The translations under genes and the position numbers were made by a program. DNA of 64,000 nt from Todiramphus chloris collaris. Its lineage: Eukaryota; Chordata; Aves; Coraciiformes; Alcedinidae. Shown piece after piece: positions 39,829 to 50,307 of the stretch (within the stretch, counting starts at the first letter, position 1; every line of letters begins with the position of its first letter). The notes beneath the pieces are model-generated. The model did no database searches. It had not been told where the DNA came from and worked only from the letters and a program-made list of their open reading frames with translations. The stretch spans positions 17,536,062 through 17,600,061 of the forward strand of contig JANVCC010010406.1 in NCBI GenBank assembly GCA_025345505.1, given 5' to 3'.

Positions 39829-39996
39829 CTTTTCTGTGAGTTGAACCTCTGACAGACTTAGACTGTCCAGTAATTCTGAGTGAGTGATGGGGGGAGGTAC
39901 TGGACGACAACACACCATTGTCACCTTAATAGGCAGTTCTTTCAAGATATTGACCACATCCTTGTGGTTTTCTCCAAGCAAAGAGATCTCATTCAC
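39829..39996 (-). CDS. MPDZ: MPDZ exon: PDZ4 end and linker
   Basis: 168 nt, 56 codons, phase 0/0. VNEISLLGENHKDVVNILKE supplies the last strands and alpha-B (histidine at alpha-B1), and VTMVCCRPV closes the domain. The linker HSELLDSLSLSEVQLTEK matches human SELDSLDLCDIELTEK. Acceptor is ATTTCTTGAG and donor GTACTT. A 19-bp duplication lies in the intron just upstream of the acceptor. Confidence 0.97.
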
Positions 39997-40641
39997 CTCA
40001 AGAAATGAAGAATACACAGTGTTTAGAAGTACATACAGTGTTTAGAAGTACAGTGAACAAAAACAGGTAAAAAACCCACAACTCACTTATCACTTCATTT
40101 GAAAAACAAACAAAAAAAACACCAACATGCTAATGGACTTCATCAACCCTTAATTTCTAGTCAATTTGGTGCTCAGAATCAAGACCAGGATACGTTTTTG
40201 AACTGAGTAGAAAGCCTCATAAATTTGCATGCAAACACCACATACTCTGTCAATTCATGTTTCTTGCACTCATGTGAACGAGATTCGCAGTTTAATTCTA
40301 AGAAAATGATTTAGAAAAGTATACAAGTGTTTAGTTCCTTAACTAGGAATATTCCTAGTTATCCCTAGTGTAGGGATATTCCTATTAAGTCTTACTACTT
40401 TTACTACATATTTTTTTTTGGTCACCTTGAACTGTATCTCTAAAATCAGCCATCAGCAAGAAATGCACATAAGGATTTGCACTCACATAAATATGTGCAA
40501 GTACATACAAAGTGACTACTCAAGAACTTCTGGTTACAGCTGTTACACAGTTAGATATGCTATATTCCCAAAGTCACAACATGTGAGAAGCAATCAGAAT
40601 CTACTGAATACAGGCTAAGATTAAGTAGTATTTTTCCTTAC
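39997..40641 (-). other. Intron inside PDZ4
   Basis: 0.6 kb. Holds a 19-bp direct duplication at 40016-40053 next to the acceptor. Confidence 0.85.
40016..40053. repeat. 19-bp direct duplication near a splice acceptor
   Basis: ACAGTGTTTAGAAGTACAT is followed at once by a copy differing only in its last base. It begins 20 bases upstream of the PDZ4-end exon acceptor in transcript sense. Confidence 0.95.
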
Positions 40642-40788
40642 TTCCAGCAGTTCATCTCCACTGAACAACTTGCCACTTCGTCCAACTGGCCCCTCCGGTA
40701 AAATAGATCTGATGATATGATGTCCCACTGTAGCTTCAAGGCTTATCCCTAACCCACTGCTTTCACTAAATTTGTTAACTACAGCCAC
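40642..40788 (-). CDS. MPDZ: MPDZ exon: PDZ4 core
   Basis: 147 nt, 49 codons, phase 0/0. It reads VAVVNKFSESSGLGISLEA with carboxylate loop SGLGI, then TVGHHIIRSILPEGPVGRSG and KLFSGDELLE. It aligns over its full length with human PDZ4. Acceptor is TTATTTCAG and donor GTAAGG. Confidence 0.97.
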
Positions 40789-41574
40789 CTGAAATAAGAT
40801 TAAGAAATGGTTACTTTTGACACATTTACAACTGTATCTGTTACTTTCTGTTTCAATTTACATAACAACACGGTTAATATTCCAGAAATGAGAAACTAGA
40901 AATATTGTCATGTGCAATCTATTACAAGTCAGGTAAAAAACTGTCATGTGTAATATATTACAAGTCAGGTAAAAAACTGGTCAAGTAAAAGATGAAACTT
41001 TGATCACATATAACTTCAGCAGAAACAAGTGGGAACTATATATGACAATAACATATCTAATAATACTTTCGCAGAGACTACAGATCTGGCATGTAATTTT
41101 GAAATAAAAATCCTAAACTCAGATACTGCTTTTCAGCTGCATCTACAGTAAATGTCCTATGCATTATTTAGCTCATTATATCAAACAATTCATTTGGTAT
41201 GCAGAATGGGTAGGAAGTTTCGAGCACTAACATCAAATTTTGGCTAATGAAAGGAGCTTTGAAATTCACCTTAAATACTTTTTCTCTATAATACACATAT
41301 AGCCTTTTTAAGCTAGAAAAGCTGTGAGCAATACTCATAGGCACAGTAACCCAAGAAGCTTGTGATTCTTTTGCTAAAATCAATACAGAAAAATATGTAT
41401 CTATTTTTGAAATTTATAATTATTATGAAGTAATCACAACAGCTTAAGAAGCATATGTATTTTCATAAATAAAGGAACAAATTTAATACAAACATATTTC
41501 TGTCTATATGTTAGCAACATAATAGGTGGATAGATCAAAGGGAATTTAATAAGTAGTAATCAAAGTTTACCTAC
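40789..41574 (-). other. Intron before PDZ4 core
   Basis: 0.8 kb. Holds a 36-bp tandem duplication at 40906-40977. Confidence 0.85.
40906..40977. repeat. 36-bp tandem duplication
   Basis: Copies at 40906-40941 and 40942-40977 differ at two positions (C/T and C/A). Both contain ATTACAAGTCAGGTAAAAAA. Confidence 0.95.
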
Positions 41575-41654
41575 CACTATTTCATAATTCGAACCCATAA
41601 TCCTCTGCCACTTTGCCTCTGTAGCTGCTTCTTCTGTAGTAGTTAGCTGGAAAT
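41575..41654 (-). CDS. MPDZ: MPDZ exon: linker into PDZ4
   Basis: 80 nt: two bases complete an aspartate, then 26 codons (FQLTTTEEAATEAKWQRIMG, SNYEIV). KWQRIMG and NYEIV match the human lead-in to PDZ4 exactly or nearly so. The exon must end at GTG: using the second GT four bases later puts a stop soon after the junction with the next exon. Acceptor is AACTTTTAG and donor GTAGGT. Confidence 0.93.
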
Positions 41655-44600
41655 CTAAAAGTTATGTCTGAGATTACTGTGATAAAAAGTAAAACATCCT
41701 GTCTATCCCTGTAGCTGATATGGACCATGCAGGACTACAAAATAATTTCCATGACATCAGAACTCTCCTAAATATGACTAAAAGTTTTGCATGGTTTTGT
41801 CTCACCAGGCCTGGTTTTGCCAGAGGAAAAAACTTGCAAAATCGTATTAAATTTCAAAAGATAAGAAGTTCAGTCAAAAATTTTGGTGTGTATGGCTAGG
41901 AAGGAAGGACATTTACTTAAACGAGCCTCAGTGCTGAGTGAGCTTAATGCAACTTTACAAGATAACGGGCACAAAGCAAATGAAAAATCTAAATGCATGC
42001 CCTGGCCATTTGCTAAACTAAACTGTATGTGAGCTGGTCATATTGATCCAGGGGGGTGGCCAAAATACTAACATAAGTGATACTGCATACTGATCCTTTT
42101 GGCTTACAGTGTCCAAAGTTTTCAAACAAAATCTGGAGGTTTTATACTTTCACAGCTATGAGCACAAATAGAAAAGATTTTTGGAAACTGTAGGCTCTAG
42201 AGAACAGCGAGGGAACAGAAGTCCTAGCTTTTTAACATTTAGCTCTTTAACATTTTTTGGCTGTTTTTCTTTTGGTCAGATTCACACACATGCACACATA
42301 CAATGAGAAATATCTCTAATAGTCAAAGAGCAGCAATGACATTGGAAGGGAAAGAGGGGAGAAAAGCAATAATGCTGTGAAAAATACAATGAAAGGCTAG
42401 GCAGCAAACTGCAGCAACTCTTAATTTGATTGAAAGTTTATCTGTAGGCTGAAAAACCCAGAAATGCTCTCCTCTTGCTTATTTTCCTCTCATTCACACT
42501 GTTTAGATTCTAGGGCAGGAAATAATAAGCAGTATTTAGATACAGCAGACAGCAAACACAGGAGATTTAACAGAAGATCCTACATATTCAAGGTCCATGG
42601 TCTGTGCTGTGCCTGCAGGAAATATCAAAATAAACTCTTTGGATCTGAATGCTTATCACAGGCGAAGACTGGAATATTCACCACCAGGTTAAAAGATCCC
42701 AACTCCCACTGACTTCTTGCATGAATTTATAGTGACTAACAGACTCAGACAGTGTTTTAAATCTAGTCACTGCTCAGAAATGTTCCTAAAATTAAAGCCA
42801 GGTATTATGTGGAATTAAAATATGAGAATACTTTCCCTAAAGCAGAGACCCTGCAGTATCTGGAGGAAAAGTGTCAAAAAGAAATTTTTCAGCTCTCCAG
42901 TGCAATGGAAAGCATGAGTTATAAAAAAAGACACATATTACAGAACTTACATGCATGATACTTTTCATTTTCCCTCTAGCCCTGGAAGCAGGAAAATGTT
43001 AGAAAACAAATCAAGTGCTGCCTCAATCTGGACAACATATCACATATGGATACTGAAATGCAGCACTGCTCCAATAGCTCAAGAGGGAAAGGAAAATACT
43101 CATTAGAAAACAAGAATTTCCACAAAGAGCATGGGAAGAGTCAGAACATATCAGTGCACCAGAACTGACTGAATTTCATTTCTTAGCAGAGAATACAGAT
43201 TGAGAGGAATGCAAGCTCAGGAATTTGTGAAAAGGAAGTTTATCAGAAGACGCAGAAGTCCTGGAACTGGAGCTGGGCAGCTGTAGGCTGTTGGAAAGGT
43301 ACAGCATGTTGGGTAAAAAGTTTAGTACACAACTGACTAAAGACAACAGAAATACAAACTTAAACTAAAAAGAGGTCTGAGCATGTAGCAAAAGCAGACT
43401 GCTTCATGTGGCATCTTTGACACATAATCACTTTCAGACACAAAGTGTCTTGATATTGATTTTGCAGCGCTCAAGAATGCGTGCTTACATGTATAATCAC
43501 TTTCTAGCTGTACCTCAGCTACATACCACACAGGAGATGGAAAGGCACACAAACACCTGACCTTTGTGTATGCATACCCAAGTGTGTTTTCACAGAATAT
43601 AATATTAAATATTGAGAACCTGCTTCCTGTTGTTTCATGTCCTCTCCAGTATTTATCAAGCTGGCACTACATGGCAGTGATGGGGATCCCTGTTCTGTTT
43701 CACTGTTATCTGGAAAAAGAAGAAGAAACCTTTTCAGCTATTTTGTGTGTTGCAATTTTCATCAAGCTCACAGGCACGCCTCAGGGCACTGACTTTTTAT
43801 TCCACTGGACTTGAGAGAATCTGTATTTGGCAAACAGAATCTGGCAACAATGGGCCCAGAAGAAATGCTGTATTTTAAACACGTTTTGTCTTCTCTTAAT
43901 GTTTTGCCTTCTACAGTGCATTTTCCATGAAACAACTACTAGTAGCTGCTTCTCTGTGATTGAAAGAAAAGTTACTGGAAAATCTGTAAATACAACATTC
44001 TTCAGCACTCTTGCATTGTCTTTTTTCCCTTCCTTTTCTTTCTTTTGTGCAATTCAGGACACTGACACTGAAAAATAAGAACACTATGGACTTGGAGACC
44101 TGCATACCTGACAAGACTTTTCACATGTAGAAAGCCCCTCCTACAAGAGTTCTTTTAGGTATGTTGCTGATTGTCAGCTGTCTTGGATGAATAAGTACTT
44201 TCTGAGCATTCTCTCTGTAATTTTTGCTAAATGTGGGAATGATAGGATGCCATATAGATAACATATTACCGTGTTGTTCAAATTCTTGTGCAAGGGTGGG
44301 GGTTATGCTTCAGTCCATGAATTGTGATATACTCTGCTGACAGCAACCTACAACACAAGTAACTGAAAAAAACCTGTTGTAAATCCAGCCTCTATGGAGA
44401 TGTGCTTGTTCAAACACACCGACTTTGGCACATACACTTCAAGATTTGCACATTTTAAGATTAAGATTCACTAATACCATCTCAACAGCAGCAAAATTAA
44501 TGTTGGTTGCTGTCTTCTCTTTGTACACATATAGAGTTTATGCCTTATCAGACTATTAATAACCTCTAGATATAGACTACTCCTCTCATACATTGATCTT

Positions 44601-45005
44601 GTGACACTGACAATCAATAGTGAATGGAGCTGAGATTTGCTTTTGCTGTTGTGAAGGATATCTCTTTGCTTACACTTGAATGAAGCTCTCATGCCTTAGC
44701 ACGAATAAAAAAATTCACTGCCTTCTTACCATTTGAAGATTTGCAGGATCAAAGTCTTGAAGCAATTCAGCCAGAAGTGCAATGCAGTGCAGACCTTTCA
44801 ATCCTCACTTTGAAAATGTAGCAAATAATGCCACTGTGTCTAAAAGATTAATCAAACCATAGTAGACCAAATTCCACCCCCATGTACAACAGCTCTGCCA
44901 TCAGTAATAGCTACCCAGAATGAATCTGGCACATTTTATTTTCAGTTTGCAATTGAGAAGAAGATTATTTCAAGCCAGCTTTAAAGCAAAGCCAGTTTTA
45001 ATTAC
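41655..45005 (-). other. 3.4-kb intron in PDZ3-PDZ4 linker
   Basis: A mammalian-like exon for the missing part of this linker was looked for and not found. A short exon-like frame lies at 44730-44794. No repeat family recognised. Confidence 0.75.
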
Positions 45006-45201
45006 CTTTGGCTGTGCTACTATCCATTGTTTTGTATAGTAAGTCCTTTTCAACAGCAGCATTGAAGTCCTCCTGGGGCTGAATATGATTTTCCTGCTTA
45101 AGCCCTCTTCTGATCAAAGTGAGCTGAACAGTTTGTCCTGTGTGCCGCAAAACGTCAACTGCTTGCTGGTTAGTAAAACCCTGAAGATTTGTTCCATCCA
45201 C
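45006..45201 (-). CDS. MPDZ: MPDZ exon: PDZ3 end and linker
   Basis: 196 nt, phase 0 in, one base carried over. It begins [20 protein letters not shown] (alpha-B, asparagine at alpha-B1) and ends the domain with VQLTLIRRG. The linker that follows ([13 protein letters not shown] ... DSSTAK) is diverged from mammals and seems shorter. Acceptor is ATCTTGCAG and donor GTAATT. Confidence 0.95.
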
Positions 45202-47674
45202 CTGCAAGATTAAGCAGCTTTTCAGCCCACAAGACACCACCCAGAAAAAAATGTCCAGGTCAACATAATATGGTGAGTTCTCAGCATCTGTTATCCTGAG
45301 CACAAAGCAAGCAGAGGGACAAAACCAAAAACCTGGATGACTTAAATGACACTGGATACACTAAGCACTAGCCCTGGAGTACCCCACAGCTAGGTAACAA
45401 CCAGTACCACGGCAAAGTGGGGAGAAGTGCTCTGCATGCCCACCCTGGTGGGGCCAGGCAGATCTGCTCTGCAAGGTGGGAAAGGACGCTGCCCATGCTG
45501 TGTGGGGCACCTTGTGCAGTCTACCTGCTCAAACACTTCAGCCATTCCCACCTTCAGGGAGAAAATACTAAGTGAATAAACCAACACAGTCATGGATGGG
45601 AGAGCTGGGGATGGATGGGTGAGGAGAAGCACATCCATCTACTCTGGTAGGAAGAAGTACAGTGCACAGCTGTTCTGAGGCCAAGTAACCTCAAAAACAG
45701 TGAAAGCTACTGAACACCTGAACACTGTGAAGTCCAATTTCCCAGTCAATCTGTCCCTGACAGACAGATGTTATCTCTAGTCCATGATAGTATTTTAAAG
45801 AACAAGATTTTGGTCTCTTCTGTTCGAAGCTTTCCCATTATCTCATTAACTCAGGACTGTTTTCTGAATCTCAAGACTTTAGAATTGCTCAATTTCATCC
45901 ATTATCCCCAGAGCACACCGTTTTTTATTCTCCTCTCTGCAAACTCCATATTATTCTATTCTTTCTCTGTCTTACCCCTCAATGGCTTTAATTTCTGAAA
46001 TATTTCTAGCCGTACTATATTCCATGACTCCTGTACTCATTTCAGTCTATCTACACAACACACACATTCCACAACTTTAACTCCTCTTGAATGAAGAATA
46101 ACTCCCCCTGGACTCTTAAATCATTATGTTGCCCTTCTCTGAACTTCTTCCAACTATGGTGCTCTTGTAAATATAAAGTAATTAAAAACGAGCTGAGGTT
46201 ATGTATTTTTTCCTCCAGCAAACCATATATAAAATCCGATTATTATTCTTCTGTATGAGGTCACTCAAATCTTTTTCATCTTACGCCTCTGAAGTAGAAG
46301 AAGAAATCAACCTTTCAAATAATCACTTTTAGCTATTTGTTGTCAGCATTTAAATCATTATAAAACCCATATATACTTCCACATATAAAAATTTGTACTT
46401 GGATAGAGACCATAACTTCTCCTTAGCTCTGCCTTCACAAAAATGCAAGGACAGATCTATGACAGCAAGAAAAATGTGGTTCTTGCATTAATGACCTGAT
46501 TTTCAGCACACAACCAGTATTTTACGCATGAAAACATTCTTCTTTCTCTGAGCATCTGTCCTGATTTGAGTGAGAACAGAACTAGTTCTGTTCAGTAATT
46601 TTACTTTTCAGCTCAGTTCTTTTAATTAACTGCACTTTCGAAAGTTAGCAGCCTGTTCTCACAGTGTCTGCTTCTGGCAGTGATAACAACTCATGTTTAG
46701 AGTTACTACTAAGGATTGGTGTGCAGACCAAGGCCACTGCTGGATCTTGTGTACCACATTGGGGAATGCAGAAAAGTGAAAGGCTGCACCTGCAGGGAGG
46801 AGTGGACAGGACAGGTGACTCTAAACTGACCAATGAGATATTCCATCCCATATACGGCATATTCAGCATAAGGCTGAGGGATCCGAAGGGTCTGCGGCTC
46901 TTCTCCCCACTTGGACAGCTTTGCCAGCTTTGCTTGGCTTGGCTTGGGTCCTCTTTCAGTTCCTTCCTCAGAGCATCCAAGGAGGACTCTGTCTGTTCTG
47001 CCTTTGATCCCAGTCAGTGTGTTCCTGAACCCAGTACCAGAATCCAGCTCCTGAACACAGCTCCCATCTGATGCAGGGCCCAGTCTGGGACTTCCCCGGT
47101 GCCTGCTCCACAGCATCAGTGGTGACAGTGATGGAATTACCATCAGGGGGGTTGGGTTCGATACTGGTTTTGTACAGATTTGGATATATTCCATTTTTAT
47201 TATTATTAATTTCATCTTCATTAAAGCTGTTTTACTTTCCTTTTCTAGTCGCTAAGTCTCTTTGCCTTATTCCCTTTGTCTTCCCCTTTGGGGAGAAAGG
47301 GGCGTTAACAGAGGGCATCTGTTATAGGTCTAAGGGGTCACTCTGACCGTAAATCCTTAACAGATTATTAAGAGTTTACTGGTGTACTTTTAAAACTAAT
47401 TTTCAAAACAGCTGCTTAATTGGAATGAAACTTTGCCTCTACTAAGCAGTCTCAAAGCTCCTACTGATAAGATACACACAAACAACGTGGATTTTCTTAA
47501 GAAACACACAGGTAGCATAATCAGAAAGATATCATTTGAATACTTAGTCAAAAAAGTACTGACCATAGCAATACCAATCCAAAGTGTTTTAAACAAGTAC
47601 TATATGAGCATTTGTTTACAGCTTAGAGAAGTAGAGTTTTGCAGACATTCTCATTTCTTTCTGCCTTTACTTAC
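45202..47674 (-). other. 2.5-kb intron inside PDZ3
   Basis: Dominated by a plus-strand solo LTR at 46557-47340. A less AT-rich stretch at 45380-45640 is unidentified. Confidence 0.8.
46557..47340 (+). mobile_element. Solo LTR, avian ERVL-like family
   Basis: Starts TGTCCTGATTTGAG, contains GACCAATGAGATATTCCATC, and near its 3' end has TATTATTATTAATTTCATC followed by ATTAAAGCTGTTTTA (signal at 47220-47225), landmarks of bird ERVL-like LTRs. Open frames of 135 and 170 codons within it are accidental. No gag, pol or env sequence flanks it. It is antisense to MPDZ, in the intron that splits PDZ3. Confidence 0.7.
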
Positions 47675-47763
47675 AACTATAATTTGATCTCCCACATGGA
47701 TTCTGCCATCATGTTCCACAGCACTGCCTTTTGTAATGCTCTTCACAAAGATACCAGAAGGCT
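47675..47763 (-). CDS. MPDZ: MPDZ exon: PDZ3, middle
   Basis: 89 nt. Two bases finish a glutamate codon, then 29 codons end phase 0. It encodes PSGIFVKSITKGSAVEHDG and RIHVGDQIIV, the strands and turn between the binding loop and alpha-B of PDZ3. It is the smallest domain-core exon in the window after the 80-nt PDZ4 leader. Acceptor is TCATCCCAG and donor GTAAGT. Confidence 0.95.
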
Positions 47764-49746
47764 CTGGGATGAAGACATGAGAGAAATCCAAATCAATTTA
47801 TTAAGAAACAATTAAAATAATGCAACAATCTCTAACTAATGCCATCAGTCAAACCGAAAAAAAAAAAAAGAAAGAAAACACAATCTTCAGGTAAGATAAG
47901 AGTCATCAGGAAAGTATATGCTTTAAATAAAACATATATATTATTATTTTCCTAAAGAATGAGCCTGATAAATGTTGGGTTGCACTGGACCAGATTTCAC
48001 TCAAAATCTTGCAATGCCAAAATCCCAATTCCTGCTGTCAAAGTGGAAATATTCTAACTTTTTTTAACTTTGAGACCGAAGTTCAGACCAACATTAACAA
48101 AAAACATATCTCTGATTCTTAGTCTAATTTAAAACTGCAGGACATAAAATTCAGCCTGAGTACACTAACCTGTCAAATTCTGTATTTTCTATATACTTAT
48201 TAACTGCTTAAGAAAATGCATTCTTGAATAAACAAAATGCAGTAAATCATAAGCAAGCAGGACTACAATTTACATTTGAACTACCTTTTGACTACAGCTG
48301 TAAGTCAGCATTTGACTAATTAAAAAAAAAACAAAAACACACAAAGAATAGGAAAAAATCCAAACCCCAAAACAGAACCATTTTAGGCAGTTACAGATTT
48401 TGAATAAAAAGTAAAAGTCATGCATATAAAACACCTACAGAAGGGGCCATTTTACAAAAAAAAATCCATTTCAGGAAAAACACCCTGAAATCTGAAACAA
48501 CAGCTCAGTAAAGTAAATACCTGTGGAGTTCCTACATGCACATTTTGCACAGTATACATGAAATTGAGGAAGATACTAGCATTAACTGGCATGAAATCAG
48601 TTCTGAAACAGGCCTGAAACACTGGTATCAGAAACCTTGACAAAATCTACTTTCTCCAACAAATATTCCAGCTCTGTTAAATGAATACATGGGATTCTTC
48701 GATAGGAAGACAATCCACTACAAAATGGGTTTTTAAAAGCTGTGAAGACAACTCAGTGTCTTTGCAGACTTGAAACTCATCTTCAACTGGACCTTAACAG
48801 GACAAAAGGTAGAAGGAAGGAGGGCTAAATCTGTGTTTTGCTGAAAGGACTACATTAAGCTTAGTAAGAATAAGACTACAAGTAACTAGGACACAAGAGT
48901 GACAGTTCTTGCTGTTTTTTCTTAATTTGTTGTTTTGTGAATAAGTAAATGGCTGGTGTTACTGACTTCTGTTTTTATATCCTGTAGCAGCTGTATGATA
49001 ACATGAGAAGATGCTATTTATCATTCATGAAAGATTCAGTCGTAGATCTTGTTGTCCAGTAGTTTTACTGATGCTTCTCTGACAGCAAAGTTGTTCTCTA
49101 ACTGTTAAACACCACAAAATTGAGATGCCTAATTAATTCTTAAGGCAAGTATATTTTCTAATGCTGTTTACACACAGTACAATAATTTATAATTGAAGAT
49201 TGGTAATACTCCAACACTAAATCAGTTAAAATATGCTATCAGAACTATCACATGTTCTACAGTGTAACTTGCCTTTTAAAGATTTAACTGGAAGCTGCTC
49301 AAGAGTGGACTTACGCAAACTGTGACCATCTTGTCCTATGAATATTTGTTAAAATTTAGTCCAGCTTCTCAAAGCCAACAGATTATGTCTATAAACTGAC
49401 AGTAATGTGGGATATATTTTTCTAACAATATATAAACAAGTAAAAAACAAACAGCTCTTTCAAAAGTTTTATAACACATTCAACAATTGTCCCTTCCTAG
49501 CAGTACTGCATTTTCCAAACGTCTCCTAGAGAGGCCTAACAATGTTCTGGACCATTTTTCTGAAAAATGTAGTGAAAATTACAAAGTAAAAATACACAAC
49601 TGTACATGAACATTATTGCATTTATTTATTTAAATTATCTTATTCATTGGCTGCAACAGCCGCAAGGTCAACAATCACTTATAATATCCAGAAGCCACTG
49701 AGGAATCCTTGATCTGTCAGCAGTACTATACACATAGTTTAAAAAA

Positions 49747-49758
49747 TAATAATAATAA
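49747..49758. repeat. Short AAT microsatellite
   Basis: Four AAT units. Confidence 0.8.
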
Positions 49759-49807
49759 CTCCTAAAATAACTCAGAATACTAATGTGTAATCTTGTAAAA
49801 TCTTTTT

Positions 49808-49863
49808 AAAAATGAAAATGTAATTTTCATTTTTCATTCATTTTTCATTTTGTTTTTCATTCA
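49808..49863. repeat. 12-bp perfect hairpin plus TTTTTCAT units
   Basis: AAAAATGAAAAT (49808-49819) and its exact reverse complement (49823-49834) are separated by three bases. The right arm runs into irregular TTTTTCAT units to 49863. Confidence 0.9.
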
Positions 49864-50192
49864 GAAATAGCCCACCTAGTTCTAATGAAATTGACTCAAT
49901 CTATTTTAGAACTGTTTTGCAAAAACATAAGCACAAGCTTTAGACAAGAGTGAGTATAAAAACTGATTAAGAAAAGCTTAAGTGGGATTTTATAATAAAA
50001 CTGAGTCCTTCTAATGCAAATGTCATTCTCACAAAAGGAAAACAATCGCTTTTTCATTACAAACATTAAAAACATTTTATATGGTAAAGGTTTCTTTAGA
50101 AATGCTATGCCAAAATTAAAATTAAGTTGTTGATGCACATGCACCATAGTACACAACAGATTGTACAGTGAACTGCAGTAGTCAATCATTAC

Positions 50193-50307
50193 CTGATGTT
50201 TTGTCTCCAATGTAACCAGCAATTGTTATTCCCAATCCTTGGTTGTTTTTAGTGAGTTCAACATTAAATTTCTCCCCATCTTCACAGGTATCAACAGATG
50301 CATCTGC
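50193..50307 (-). CDS. MPDZ: MPDZ exon: linker and start of PDZ3
   Basis: 115 nt, phase 0 in, one base carried over. An acidic stretch (DTCEDGEK) leads into beta-A FNVELTKN, the loop QGLGITIAG, and YIGDKTS. It aligns with human FDVELTKNVQGLGITIAG. Acceptor is TTATTAG and donor GTAATG. Confidence 0.95.

Larger units (their letters stand above)
47764..50192 (-). other. 2.4-kb intron inside PDZ3
   Basis: Contains an AAT run at 49747-49758 and a hairpin followed by TTTTTCAT units at 49808-49863. Confidence 0.85.

Noticed and set aside
42966..43000. Possible 31-nt micro-exon with donor GTAAGT
   Set aside because: In the phase left by the upstream MPDZ exon it contains a stop, and it does not match the mammalian linker.
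46110..46170. Possible CR1 LINE fragment (TTGCCCTTCTCTGAACTTCTTCC resemblance only)
   Set aside because: The similarity to old CR1 sequence covers too few bases and neither the 3' octamer tail nor longer homology is visible.
46664..47221. Overlapping open frames of 135 (plus) and 170 (minus) codons
   Set aside because: They lie inside the solo LTR, resemble no protein family, and owe their length to the GC-richer LTR.
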